38,693 nucleotides of DNA from BOG-1363 sp043775355 (lineage in GTDB: Bacteria > Planctomycetota > UBA11346). Below the pieces are notes generated by a model, which was given only the letters and a program-made list of their open reading frames with translations, had not been told where the DNA came from and did no database searches. Both the position numbers and the translations under genes were made by a program. The stretch lies in NCBI GenBank assembly GCA_043775355.1, contig JAYVSL010000050.1:1-38693 (forward strand), given 5' to 3'. Of this stretch, positions 25,008 to 33,841 are shown piece by piece. Within the stretch, counting starts at the first letter, position 1; each line of letters opens with the position of its first letter.

Positions 25008-27727
25008 GGTAGGCTCCGTTTACGCGATGCAGGAATGTGGGAACGTTCAGCGCGGAAGCGCAAGCTCGCGACGGCGAGCACCAAAATCAACATGACAAAA
25101 GCAGGAATACCGAGAGCGAACCACTTCACCGAAAACAAGTGACGACTAATAATTTGATCTTGCGTGATGTCCGCATCACGCGCCGCGATATCTTTGTCGT
25201 ACTCAATTTCAGCCAGCTTCTTTTGCAGCTTACGTGATTCTTCGCTGCCACGGCTAGCCTTCAATTGTTCCTTGGCGTTTTCGTCGAGATCGGTCTGCGA
25301 ATCGATCTTTTCGTTCGCCTTCTTGAAGTCATCTTGGGCTTTGGTCACGGCGTTTTCAGCAACGTTGGTTGCCAATTCAAGACTTTCACGCTTCGCTTTA
25401 GCCGTTTCCGTAATGACGTCCTGAATCCGTGACAACGGCCGCGCTTGCGGACGACGACTACGTAATGCAAGGAAGTCTTGATCGGATGCCAAGGAGTCCA
25501 CCGCGTTAGCAATGAATTGAACGTTGCGCAAATTACGCAGCACGGCTGCATCGTCACTCGACAACTGATCGCCGGCATTGTGGTACAGATTGAAAATGCC
25601 ATTTGAGGCAAAGTCTGTATCTGCCACCACGACTACGTGTATCGGCTTGGCGCTTGGAATGCCCTTCTTGGTGATCGGTTCCGGTGGCGGTTCACCAGGT
25701 TTCGCTTCCGGTGATTTGGCCGTGGGATCCATTTTAGCATACGCACTGGGCATGATGCCGGTGACTTCCACCGCCAATGCCGGACGCTTTTCCTTATCGC
25801 CAGGCAGGAAACGCTTGGGCTGAGTCTGTGACATTTGGCCCATGAAATTCTGACCAAAATAGTCACTGAACTGGTGACGACCCCAATTCGTTTTCGCTCC
25901 TGGGCGCAACAACGTCGTGACTTTCAGGCTCTCAGGCTTGCCATCGGCAATAAAGATGGCGCCCGGCCACGGCATGACTATCGAATCAATACCTGTGGTA
26001 ATCGCATTACTTTCGATGCTCTGCTGATCACGATTCACCCACACGATCGCCTGAGGCATGGTGGCGCGGAAGGTATGACTCGGATTGAAGTCCGACCACA
26101 CGATACTATTCAGATTGAAATCCAGGCCGAGCGCCGTGTAGAACGGCTTCATGTCAGCCTTCTGTTCTGGTGGCTGTTGCTGCTGCATCGGATTACCGCC
26201 CGCTGGACGCTTCGGCTGACTCGGTGCCAACATCGGACCGCTCATCGCTGGCAGCGGATCTTCTAAGATCAGCGCCGGACGGCCGGACCAGATGTAATCG
26301 TGTAACTTCTCAACCTGAGGCTGCGTCAAACTCGATGGCAACGGCACTACCAAAATTTCGATGTCTGGCGGAACGTCAGAATCAAAAACAACTTCTCGAA
26401 TGTCGTACTGCTTCTTCAATTCCTCAACCAATTCCCAGCCTGGGCGCTGCTGACCGGTTTGGAAATCGAAATCAGCGGTGATCTTCAAATCAGTCAGGCC
26501 AATGCCCACGATCGGACGCTTGGTGCTGCCAGCCATACGTGCGGCGCGTACTAATTCATATTCCACCGATAAACCAGGATCGAATGCCGCGATCAATTGC
26601 GTACGCGAGCCACTGACCACCGCAGCACCAAGGAAAACGTCCTGTGGTTTACGACCGCTGACGCTTTCGACCGTTGCACGGAATGGTCTCAGGCCGAATT
26701 CCTTGGTCGCACGTACGCCATCGTCATCCAATGGATTCTTCGGGAAGTGCTTTTCGATTTTCACTTTTCCGCCGGAAGAACGTTCCAACGCAGTCAGTTT
26801 ATCGGAAACTTCCTGGCCTTTGAGCTTCAATTCATCAGGTAAATTGTCGCTGATGAAGGCAACGATGGTCACTGGATTTTCGATTCTTTGAATAATTTGT
26901 GCCGAAGTAGCGCTGATCGAAGCCAAGCCTTCTGAGCTGACATCGGCGTCCACGTTTTGCACATACGACAGACGACCAAGATTGACCGCCAACAACAGCC
27001 CAAAAGCAACGCTCACCACGTGCCCAACGATTTGCTGGGTGTTGGTCGGGCGCCAGCGACGACTGGACAACATAAAGATCGCCAAGCCCAAGCTTGCTGC
27101 TGCGGCAACCAAGGCAGTGATCAAACCACCAAAGGGAATCACACCGCGATTGAAAGGCTCGAACCAACCAACGAGGTTAGCACCGAGCATCAAAATGCCG
27201 CAATACATGACACCAACGACAAAAGCGATGGCGGGAGTACCAACCTGCACGCTGGCCAACACACCAAAGCCAGCAAATGCCAAACCGGCCAACCACCAAC
27301 CAAAATAATTAGCCGTCATCAATCCAACATCGGGGGAGCCGAGCCAGCTGAGCACTACCAAGTTGGTCAAACTACAGAGCAACGCGATGGTAAAGTATCC
27401 CACCACGGCAAGATATTTACCAAGAATGGCGTCGACCACGCTCAACGGCAAGGTGAGCAATAATTCTTCGGTGCCAAGTTCACGTTCAGCAGCCCACGAG
27501 CCCATTGCCAATGCTGGCAATAAAATTACCAACAGCCACGGCATGACTTTGAATAATGGTCCAAAATCAGCGATATTGCGGGTATAATAGCCATCCGGCA
27601 AAAACAGGAAGGCGCCGGCAATTACCACAAAGGCAAAGATAAAGACGTAACCCAGCGGATTGGACAGCAGGCTGAAAAGCTGCCGACGACAAACTGCGGA
27701 GACTCCGTTTACGTTGAGGACGCTCAT
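25004..27727 (-). CDS. ABC-2 permease fused to a GldG-like extracytoplasmic domain
   Basis: This 907-residue protein joins a GldF-type ABC-2 permease (N-terminal 240 residues; six hydrophobic segments, with 'LLTLPLSVVDAILGKYLAVVGYF') to a GldG-like domain (about 270-800), and ends with a transmembrane helix (WFALGIPAFVMLILVLAVASL). In Flavobacterium, GldA-GldF-GldG are required for gliding, but planctomycetes use related fused proteins of unknown role. The GldG part contains 'SLTQPQVEKLHDYIWSGRPALILEDPLPAM'. Charged coiled-coil residues precede the last helix. It overlaps the ATPase gene at 27724-27727 and the DUF4340 gene at 25004-25007, an arrangement expected for a single exporter complex. 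Confidence 0.88.
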   Translation of the reverse strand: MSVLNVNGVSAVCRRQLFSLLSNPLGYVFIFAFVVIAGAFLFLPDGYYTRNIADFGPLFKVMPWLLVILLPALAMGSWAAERELGTEELLLTLPLSVVDAILGKYLAVVGYFTIALLCSLTNLVVLSWLGSPDVGLMTANYFGWWLAGLAFAGFGVLASVQVGTPAIAFVVGVMYCGILMLGANLVGWFEPFNRGVIPFGGLITALVAAAASLGLAIFMLSSRRWRPTNTQQIVGHVVSVAFGLLLAVNLGRLSYVQNVDADVSSEGLASISATSAQIIQRIENPVTIVAFISDNLPDELKLKGQEVSDKLTALERSSGGKVKIEKHFPKNPLDDDGVRATKEFGLRPFRATVESVSGRKPQDVFLGAAVVSGSRTQLIAAFDPGLSVEYELVRAARMAGSTKRPIVGIGLTDLKITADFDFQTGQQRPGWELVEELKKQYDIREVVFDSDVPPDIEILVVPLPSSLTQPQVEKLHDYIWSGRPALILEDPLPAMSGPMLAPSQPKRPAGGNPMQQQQPPEQKADMKPFYTALGLDFNLNSIVWSDFNPSHTFRATMPQAIVWVNRDQQSIESNAITTGIDSIVMPWPGAIFIADGKPESLKVTTLLRPGAKTNWGRHQFSDYFGQNFMGQMSQTQPKRFLPGDKEKRPALAVEVTGIMPSAYAKMDPTAKSPEAKPGEPPPEPITKKGIPSAKPIHVVVVADTDFASNGIFNLYHNAGDQLSSDDAAVLRNLRNVQFIANAVDSLASDQDFLALRSRRPQARPLSRIQDVITETAKAKRESLELATNVAENAVTKAQDDFKKANEKIDSQTDLDENAKEQLKASRGSEESRKLQKKLAEIEYDKDIAARDADITQDQIISRHLFSVKWFALGIPAFVMLILVLAVASLRFRAERSHIPASRKRSLP

Positions 27728-28482
27728 GCCACCACTCCTTTCGTCAGTTCGCGGAAACGCTCTTCGATGGTCGAGGTTCCGGCAAGTTCCGCCGGCGTGC
27801 CGTTGAACTGCACGCGGCCTTCGCTGATCAACACCACGCTGTCGGCCATCGCTTGTACTTCTTGCAGAATATGTGTCGACAACAACACGGTCTTATTTTT
27901 TGCCAACGAACGCACTAAATCGCGCACCAAGATGATTTGATTCGGATCCAGACCAGAGGTTGGTTCATCAAGAATCAAAACTTGAGGATCATGCAAAATC
28001 GCCTGACCCAAGCAGACGCGCTGACGAAAGCCTTTCGATAATTTGCCGATGGTCTTGTACCACACTTCTTCGATACGACAGCTTGAAGCCACGCGATCGA
28101 GCGCCGTCTTGAGTTCCGTACCAGACATGCCACGGGTTTCGCCGATGAAGCGTAAATAGCTGCCCGGCGTCATGTCCGGATACAGTGGGCCGTTTTCTGG
28201 CAGGTAACCGAGCAGGCGACTCGCCTCCAAACGGTGAGTGTCCATGTCAAAACCGGCGATCATCGCACGGCCAGAGCTGGGTGCCAAGAAGCCCGTGAGG
28301 ATCTTCATGGTGGTTGATTTGCCCGCACCGTTGGGCCCAAGAAAGGCCGTAACCGAACCGCGACGGACGCTGAACGTCACGTCAGATATAGCCGTAAAAT
28401 CACCGTAATATTTGCTCAACCCCTGCGCTTGAATCAGCGCATCTGGCGTTGCAGCCGGTGGCGTGGTATTCGGTTGCGACAT
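27724..28482 (-). CDS. ABC transporter ATP-binding protein (GldA-type)
   Basis: I chose the ATG at 28482 (252 residues), preceded by AAGGAAGC; an upstream frame adds 52 unconvincing residues. Motifs: Walker A GPNGAGKST, Q-loop 'LPENGPLYPDMT', signature 'LSKGFRQRVCLGQAIL', Walker B 'VLILDEPTSGLD', and H-loop 'LSTHIL'. 'GLSKYYGDFTAISDVTFSVRRGSVTAFLGPNG' is typical of GldA/CcmA-type importers and exporters. It should energise the GldFG fusion just downstream, which it overlaps by 4 nt. A divergent 364-bp region lies upstream. Confidence 0.93.
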   Translation of the reverse strand: MSQPNTTPPAATPDALIQAQGLSKYYGDFTAISDVTFSVRRGSVTAFLGPNGAGKSTTMKILTGFLAPSSGRAMIAGFDMDTHRLEASRLLGYLPENGPLYPDMTPGSYLRFIGETRGMSGTELKTALDRVASSCRIEEVWYKTIGKLSKGFRQRVCLGQAILHDPQVLILDEPTSGLDPNQIILVRDLVRSLAKNKTVLLSTHILQEVQAMADSVVLISEGRVQFNGTPAELAGTSTIEERFRELTKGVVA

Positions 28483-28846
28483 ATGCTTCCTTGATTGACG
28501 AAGAGTTGGCTGAGAGCTGACGAAGACCTGAACATTGCTGCCCAAGTGTAATTTTAGTGCGTGGACGCATTGCCTCGCACAACCTTTCACTTGGATCAAC
28601 GCCAAGAGTGGTTGTTCGACAAACACTCCCCGCCTCACGCGGGGCGGGATTGTGGAGCGCTTGTCGGCAAATCAACGCGAGTCCCCCGGTCAAGGCCAGC
28701 CGTGACCTTCAAGTGCCTTTTCCGTTCCGAGCCACCTTCCGGCCCATGGAGTTGCTACGCATGGAACACGGGATTGCCCACCTATCGGCACTCGTTAGCG
28801 TGCGCCCCGCAACCGCAACGGGTAGCGCAAAACCAAGGAATTACCG
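28483..28846. other. Divergent 364-bp intergenic region
   Basis: It separates the ABC operon (minus) from the SagB operon (plus) and should contain promoters for both. A 6-bp GC hairpin (ccccgc/gcgggg, 28628-28644) with a 5-base loop is the one clear structure. No clean sigma-70 promoter pair and no reliable gene were found. Confidence 0.55.
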
Positions 28847-29260
28847 ATGCAATTCGACATCAGCCGCGATTATCTTGACGGCCTCATGATCCAACAGCCT
28901 GCGACTCGTGAAGGCTTAAGCGAAATTCGCGCTGCCGGTCAACTTCATTTTTTGCCGTCCAGCCCTGATGGCACCATGCATACAGCGGTGTCCGCATTTG
29001 CCTTATTCATCGGTGCTGCGGAACAACCGTTTGCTCGTGGTGGCTGGCGCTTCCTTTTCACCACCGACACCTCCTTCGATCCCAAGGCTGGTTCGAATGA
29101 TCCATTTTTTCAACAGCTGATGGTCTTGGGCACCGGCAAGATCATGGCCCAGCTCAACAATTTGTGCATGCACGCCAACCTGCCGCTGATTCCTTTCGAG
29201 CCAGGTCGCATGGTGACCCAACAGGCACCTCCCGCAGCACAACAATCAGCGCAGCAGTAA
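28847..29260 (+). CDS. Small cytoplasmic protein of unknown function, weakly SecB-like
   Basis: I do not firmly recognise this 137-residue protein. It starts at an ATG behind an AAGGAA box. There is no signal peptide. It has beta-strands up to residue 72 (GGWRFLFTTDTSFDP), a long helix (FFQQLMVLGTGKIMAQLNNLCMHANLPLIPFEP), and a Gln/Ala-rich tail. The order strands, long helix, then 'LPLIPFEP' recalls the export chaperone SecB, where the matching string is 'PQLNLAPVNF'. The likeness is weak and may be chance. It is 22 bp upstream of the SagB-type gene and likely encodes a partner of it. Confidence 0.6.
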   Translation: MQFDISRDYLDGLMIQQPATREGLSEIRAAGQLHFLPSSPDGTMHTAVSAFALFIGAAEQPFARGGWRFLFTTDTSFDPKAGSNDPFFQQLMVLGTGKIMAQLNNLCMHANLPLIPFEPGRMVTQQAPPAAQQSAQQ

Positions 29261-29282
29261 ACACCTCAAACGGTCGAGCGAC

Positions 29283-30812
29283 ATGTCAACTGCGGTCACT
29301 TATCATCAAGCGACCAAGTACCACCCCGAGACCATTGGTCAGGGTGGTACGATGGATTGGACGAACCAACCGGTTCCGTATAAAGAATACGATTGTGCTG
29401 AACCGGTTTTGTTAGCGGATTTTCTGCCCTTCGATCCTAATCCATTCACTGGTCGGCCAGCCGACAGCGATGCTCATGCTCATGTAAATGGTGAGCTTTC
29501 TTTAGCTGCACTGAGCCATTTAATTTTTTACACCTATGGCGTCACTGGCGTCGTGCCGAGCGAACCGCGACACTTATTACTGCGCGCCTCTCCTTCGGCG
29601 GGTGGGCTCTATCCTGCCGAATGTTATCTGATGGTTCGCGAGTGGCCGGATCTGCCCGCTGGATTGTATGGCTATGATCCATGTCGGCATCGACTGATTC
29701 CACTGTGGGCCGGCAGTGAAATTGCTGACGCCGCAGCCGAGGCGTGCTACGACAATGCGGCGGTGGCCAATGCACCAGCGATGTTGGTCATTACGGGAGT
29801 ATTTAAGCGCAGTTCATGGCGGTATGGAGAACGCGCCTATCGCCGCATTTTACTCGACAGCGGTCACCTGCTGGCGAATGCAACGCTAGCGAGTCACGCT
29901 TTGGGATTGCGCTGCACGCTGACGGCGGCGTTTTGTGACGAACGACTGAATACATTACTGCGTATCGATCCTAACGAAGAAGGCGCTTTGGCTGTCGTCA
30001 CTTTTCACCTGCCTGGTGTAAGAGAACGACCGATTTGGTCGGCACTTCCCAGTTCGACCAACACCGCTGTGAGCACACCTCCGCTGTTGAATGCCCTGCA
30101 CCAATCGAGCGTCCTGCCGCATGAACGCCCGCATTTAGTGCCGCGTGGTGAAGATCAGGCGGATGATTTAGAACAACGATACGGCGTACGTGGAGGCACG
30201 CCGCTGACCATACCAACGCAACACAGTGATTTGTCGCGTTCACCGTTAAACGCCATCGTCCATCGTCGCAGTACGCGTCGTTTTCGTCGCGCGACCATGA
30301 CGACCGAACAACTCGCGCGCATTTTGGCGTATGCTTACCATCCTGAAGCCTTGGGCCTGGGCGATCAACCTGCGCTTGATCGCAGTTTACTGATGACGTT
30401 TGTCGCGGTCATGTCAGTTGATGGTTTAGCCGCCGGGGTTTATTATTACGCGCCGCACAGCAATGAGCTTCGACTTATTAAAGCCGAATGTTCCCGCGAC
30501 GCCGTACAGTTTTTGTGCCTGGGTCAGGAACTTGGCCACGACGCCACTGCCGTAATTTTCCATACCGCTGATCTGAATCGCGCAGTCAAACGCCAAGGCG
30601 AGCGCGCCTATCGCTATCTGCATTTAGACGCGGGTATGCTTGGCCAACGTCTGCAATTGGCCGCCTTAGCTGAAAATCTCGGTGCCAGCGGCATCGGCGG
30701 ATTCTTTGATGATCACGTCACCGAATTGCTCGGCATTCCCGCTGAACAAGCGGTTATTTATATCACTACGCTTGGTGCGCCCGCTGGTGGCGCGCCGGTC
30801 CAGAACGACTAA
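29283..30812 (+). CDS. Fused tandem SagB-type nitroreductase/dehydrogenase
   Basis: The 509-residue protein carries two nitroreductase-fold domains, about 5-245 and 315-505. 'TYHQATKYHPETIG' at residues 6-19 is the SagB-type N-terminal mark. Domain 1 has the flavin site 'ASPSAGGLYPAE' (102-113) and 'ILLDSGHLLANATLASHALGL'. Domain 2 starts with 'HRRSTRRFRRATMTTEQLARIL' and ends 'GASGIGGFFDDHVTELLGI ... YITTLGAP', but lacks an SAGGLYP loop (it has 'VMSVDGLAAGVYYYAP'), so one of its flavin contacts may be altered. SagB proteins are FMN oxidases that turn RiPP azolines into azoles; fused standalone forms have unclear roles. No YcaO cyclase or precursor peptide is nearby. It sits between the small protein and the lipoprotein in one operon. 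Confidence 0.88.
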   Translation: MSTAVTYHQATKYHPETIGQGGTMDWTNQPVPYKEYDCAEPVLLADFLPFDPNPFTGRPADSDAHAHVNGELSLAALSHLIFYTYGVTGVVPSEPRHLLLRASPSAGGLYPAECYLMVREWPDLPAGLYGYDPCRHRLIPLWAGSEIADAAAEACYDNAAVANAPAMLVITGVFKRSSWRYGERAYRRILLDSGHLLANATLASHALGLRCTLTAAFCDERLNTLLRIDPNEEGALAVVTFHLPGVRERPIWSALPSSTNTAVSTPPLLNALHQSSVLPHERPHLVPRGEDQADDLEQRYGVRGGTPLTIPTQHSDLSRSPLNAIVHRRSTRRFRRATMTTEQLARILAYAYHPEALGLGDQPALDRSLLMTFVAVMSVDGLAAGVYYYAPHSNELRLIKAECSRDAVQFLCLGQELGHDATAVIFHTADLNRAVKRQGERAYRYLHLDAGMLGQRLQLAALAENLGASGIGGFFDDHVTELLGIPAEQAVIYITTLGAPAGGAPVQND

Positions 30813-30823
30813 CCGGAGGTCAC

Positions 30824-31882
30824 ATGGACATTGCTCATCGTCGACGTTTCTTTCATGCGCTAACGCTAGGAATTATCATCGTTCCCACGCTGGTCGTCAT
30901 CAGCTGCAAACCAGCATATCGTCCTGGCCGAGAACCGGTGCGCGTCGAATCACAAGATCAGGGAATTCCCACCTGGGTCCTGCAACCACCAATGGATCCG
31001 GAATACACGTATGGCGTGGGCACCGACCTGCGCATGGACCGCACGCGCGCGATTGCGGAAGGACGTCGCGACATCGCGCGCCAACTACGCATCGTCATCA
31101 GCGGTGATGAACCTGAAATTAACGATTTCGATACGGAAGACGACATCGCCAATCGCCCACGCGTCAGCATCGATCATCTCGAACTTCCTGGCATTACGGT
31201 GACCAAACAGGCGGAAACCGAACACTGTCTTTATCTCCAAGTCGCCTTGAATCGTACCGCGTGGGCGACGGGATTGCGCAGTCGTTTGACTGAACTTGAC
31301 CGCGACATCAGCGCGGTGTTAACCAAACATCAACAACAGCCAGAAATCGATCCGGCCACTCATCCCGTCGGCGCGGCGGCTCAACTCCATCAAGAGCTGT
31401 TACCCCTCGTCAGCCTGCGCGAGGAAAAACTCGCGCATCTGCTGATCGCCAAATCCGAAAGCGTTTACCCAGCAGCGCCAATCACCTCGGCCGACATGCG
31501 TGAACGGCTTCGTCGCGTGCTCGACCAAGTGTCCGTAGATGTCGTCGCTGCACCCGATCTTGAACCGATCTTGCCCCAATTGACAGCGACCTGCGCCAGC
31601 ATCGGACTGCGCATTGCCCCAGGCGCAGCCAAACCAACCCTGCGTCTAAAATTGACCCTCAACAGCAACAAATCCGTCGTTGACGGCATGGAGCGCTTGG
31701 ACGGAAAATTTCTTTGCCTCATCGAAATGGGTGATGGCACGAATCTCGGCAGCATCTCCATTCTGCTGCGCTCGAATTCGTTGACCGACACCGTTGCTCA
31801 TGACCGCTTAATGCGAAAAATTCTGGTGCGCTGGGCTGAATTCATGGAAAAAGATTTTGTCACTCATCTGAAGCGGCTGTAG
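30824..31882 (+). CDS. Lipoprotein with an LPP20-like domain
   Basis: The 352-residue protein has a lipobox, VISC, with the lipidated Cys at 28 after a hydrophobic stretch. It should be anchored to a membrane. Just downstream, 'PTWVLQPPMDPEYTYGVGTDLRMDRTRAIAEGRRDIARQLRIVI' matches the LPP20 pattern (a strand followed by an 'A...A..DA...LA' helix). The remainder is helical with a C-terminal strand-rich piece, and its function is unknown. It has a strong GGAGGT box 5 nt before the ATG and follows the SagB gene by 11 bp, so it is the third gene of that operon. It converges on the sigma factor. Confidence 0.82.
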   Translation: MDIAHRRRFFHALTLGIIIVPTLVVISCKPAYRPGREPVRVESQDQGIPTWVLQPPMDPEYTYGVGTDLRMDRTRAIAEGRRDIARQLRIVISGDEPEINDFDTEDDIANRPRVSIDHLELPGITVTKQAETEHCLYLQVALNRTAWATGLRSRLTELDRDISAVLTKHQQQPEIDPATHPVGAAAQLHQELLPLVSLREEKLAHLLIAKSESVYPAAPITSADMRERLRRVLDQVSVDVVAAPDLEPILPQLTATCASIGLRIAPGAAKPTLRLKLTLNSNKSVVDGMERLDGKFLCLIEMGDGTNLGSISILLRSNSLTDTVAHDRLMRKILVRWAEFMEKDFVTHLKRL

Positions 31883-31905
31883 GGCTTTGGTAAAGAACAC
31901 CAATA

Positions 31906-31938
31906 GTCCGTAGACGATCTCATCGAAAGTTTACGGAC
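31906..31938. terminator. Hairpin between convergent genes
   Basis: Arms gtccgta (31906-31912) and tacggac (31932-31938) pair over 7 bp around a loop with an inner 4-bp stem (cgat/atcg). No T run follows on either side. It lies in the 99 bp between the convergent lipoprotein and sigma factor genes and may end both transcripts. Confidence 0.35.
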
Positions 31939-31981
31939 GAAGACGCAACCACATCACTGACGCCGCTGACGCCGCTGAACG

Positions 31982-32791
31982 CTAAAGCACGGTTTCGCTG
32001 GGGATGAGCTCTCTCAAACGCTTGAGCGCTTTCGCTTCGATCTGACGCACGCGTTCACGCGTCAGATTGAATATTTTGCCGATGTCTTCGAGCGTCAGAA
32101 CCGGGAAGCCATCCATGCCGTAACGATAACGCAGGATATCGGCTTCGCGCTTGGTCAATTGACTCAGACGAGACTGCAAAGTGGCGACGTCTTCACGTAT
32201 GCCAACGGCAGACTCTGGATTACTTTCCACGTGTTCGTCTTCAAAAAAGCTCGACAGCTCTGACGCATTTTCAGTGTCTAAATTTGCGCCATTGATTTGC
32301 GCCGTACGAATAACGCGCTGAATGAGTTTGATGTTCTCTTTTGGCAACTTCAGCGCTTTGACAATTTCCTTCACATCCGTGATGTGGGGTTGTTCGCGAC
32401 TGAGCTTTTTCCAGCGCGCCACCAATTCTGCCATGTAAGCCGGTACGCGAATGTTTTTAACTTTTTCCAGCAACGACCGGCGAATGCCCTGCTTGATCCA
32501 ATGCACTGCGTAGGTTGAAAAACGACATTCCATTTCTGGATCAAAACGCTCGACCGCACGCATCAGCCCGATGTTGCCTTCCTCGACCACGTCGAGCAGT
32601 TGCATCCCTTGGCCTTCGTACTGACGAGCGACGCTAATAACCAAACGTAGGTTACATTGGATGAGCTCTTGTCGCGCGCTGCGATCGCCTTTGCGCAATC
32701 GTCGAGCAAGCGCGCATTCTTGCTCGCGTGTCAGGACTGAGAATCCTGACACATCTTTGAGGTACATATCTAATAAAGCATCACGCCCCAT
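31982..32791 (-). CDS. Sigma-70 family RNA polymerase sigma factor (group 2, RpoD/SigA-like)
   Basis: I chose the ATG at 32791 (269 residues, MGRDALLDMYLKDVSG), with GGAG 5 nt upstream. It contains regions 1.2 (YLKDVSGFSVLTREQE), 2 (CNLRLVISVARQYEGQGMQLLDVVEEGNIGLMRAVERFD, then FSTYAVHWIKQGIRRSLLEK), 3 and 4.2 (LTLEDIGKIFNLTRERVRQIEAKALKRLREL). Region 1.1 is missing, so it is a group 2 sigma or a short form. The -10 and -35 recognition helices look like those of sigma-A. It lies downstream of holB, reading the same way, with 112 bp between. Confidence 0.9.
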   Translation of the reverse strand: MGRDALLDMYLKDVSGFSVLTREQECALARRLRKGDRSARQELIQCNLRLVISVARQYEGQGMQLLDVVEEGNIGLMRAVERFDPEMECRFSTYAVHWIKQGIRRSLLEKVKNIRVPAYMAELVARWKKLSREQPHITDVKEIVKALKLPKENIKLIQRVIRTAQINGANLDTENASELSSFFEDEHVESNPESAVGIREDVATLQSRLSQLTKREADILRYRYGMDGFPVLTLEDIGKIFNLTRERVRQIEAKALKRLRELIPSETVL

Positions 32792-32903
32792 GCCGGCTCC
32801 AAGTGGTCGGCATTCAACCAAGCGTATTCGAGGTTGCAACTGTTCCCAAACTTGTTTGCCCCCTACTTATCGGCATTTCTTGTCCCATAGATGCTCAATT
32901 GAT

Positions 32904-33839
32904 TCAACGAGATGGTAGAGCAAGCCCTTCGATGACTAACTGAGGGCTCAGATGGCGATCAAGGTCATGCTGTAAGCGCAGCACTCGTTCGATGCGCTCA
33001 CATGCCAGTTCAGCATCCGCGCCGACCAACCCGCGCCGTTCACGTTGCACCAAAGCTTGCAGCCACATTCCCAAGACTCGACGTTGCTCACTGGCTAATG
33101 TCCGATCGCCAGCATCTTCACCCGGGCGCTGGGGCAATTGATTCATCACCTCACTGACCATGGATTCATCCAAATTGCCGGACAATAAACCTTCAAGCGC
33201 TGCATAAGGAACCTCGGTCGAGCGTTCATCCAAGCCACGTAGCGACCCCTGAGCTACGAGTGACAATCGAGTTGCCTCGGCTGATGTCTTTCCCTGACGC
33301 TGTAAAATCTGCGAAATATCAGTGACCGACAGTGGCAACAAACGATACAGCTGCGCACGAGAGCAAATCGTCGGCAAAACTCCCGCAGCGCTGGTCGTCG
33401 TCATGATTACGTAGGTACCACGCGGCGGTTCCTCCAAAACTTTTAATAACGTGTTGGCAGCGGCCGTCGCCAAGCGCTCGATTCCGGGAAGAATGAAAAC
33501 TTTTGCTGAGCCCATCAGCGGACTGGTAAAAGCCGCCTCAACCACCAACTCACGCACTAAATCGAGCGGCAAATCAGCCGTGAGGCTGTCATGTGGAAGT
33601 TCGATGCAATCAGGATGTGTGCCCGCGACTAGCTGCTGACAGGAAGGGCAATGACCACAGGCATCGCCGTCCTGAGCATCAGCACAAAGTAACGCCTGGG
33701 CCATAGCGCGCGCGATGGTCCGGCGACCACATCCCGCGATGCCTTCCAAAATCAAGGCATGCGGAAGTCGCTTGCGGGCGATTAGACGCACCATCAACCG
33801 TGGAATGCCACCATGGCCAATAAGCTCACCGAGACGCAT
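32904..33839 (-). CDS. holB: DNA polymerase III delta' subunit
   Basis: The 311-residue protein is the delta' subunit of the clamp loader. It has an AAA+ fold: 'LPHALILEGIAGCGRRTIARAMAQALLC' replaces the Walker A lysine with Arg (GCGRRT), as is common in delta', which does not hydrolyse ATP. Zinc ligands are at Cys61, Cys64 and Cys67, with Cys52 as a likely fourth (CGHCPSC). 'FILPGIERLATAAANTLLKVLEEPP' is the family's box V/VI, and 'LPTICSRAQ' (SR at 160-161) is the SRC-type arginine finger. Start at ATG 33839, 2 bp downstream of the stop of the 569-residue gene. It precedes the sigma factor gene. Confidence 0.92.
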   Translation of the reverse strand: MRLGELIGHGGIPRLMVRLIARKRLPHALILEGIAGCGRRTIARAMAQALLCADAQDGDACGHCPSCQQLVAGTHPDCIELPHDSLTADLPLDLVRELVVEAAFTSPLMGSAKVFILPGIERLATAAANTLLKVLEEPPRGTYVIMTTTSAAGVLPTICSRAQLYRLLPLSVTDISQILQRQGKTSAEATRLSLVAQGSLRGLDERSTEVPYAALEGLLSGNLDESMVSEVMNQLPQRPGEDAGDRTLASEQRRVLGMWLQALVQRERRGLVGADAELACERIERVLRLQHDLDRHLSPQLVIEGLALPSR

Positions 33840-33841
33840 GC

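Noticed and set aside
29085..29102. Possible tRNA T-loop string (ggttcgaat)
   Set aside because: It lies inside a coding frame and no cloverleaf can be drawn around it; no tRNA was found in the window.
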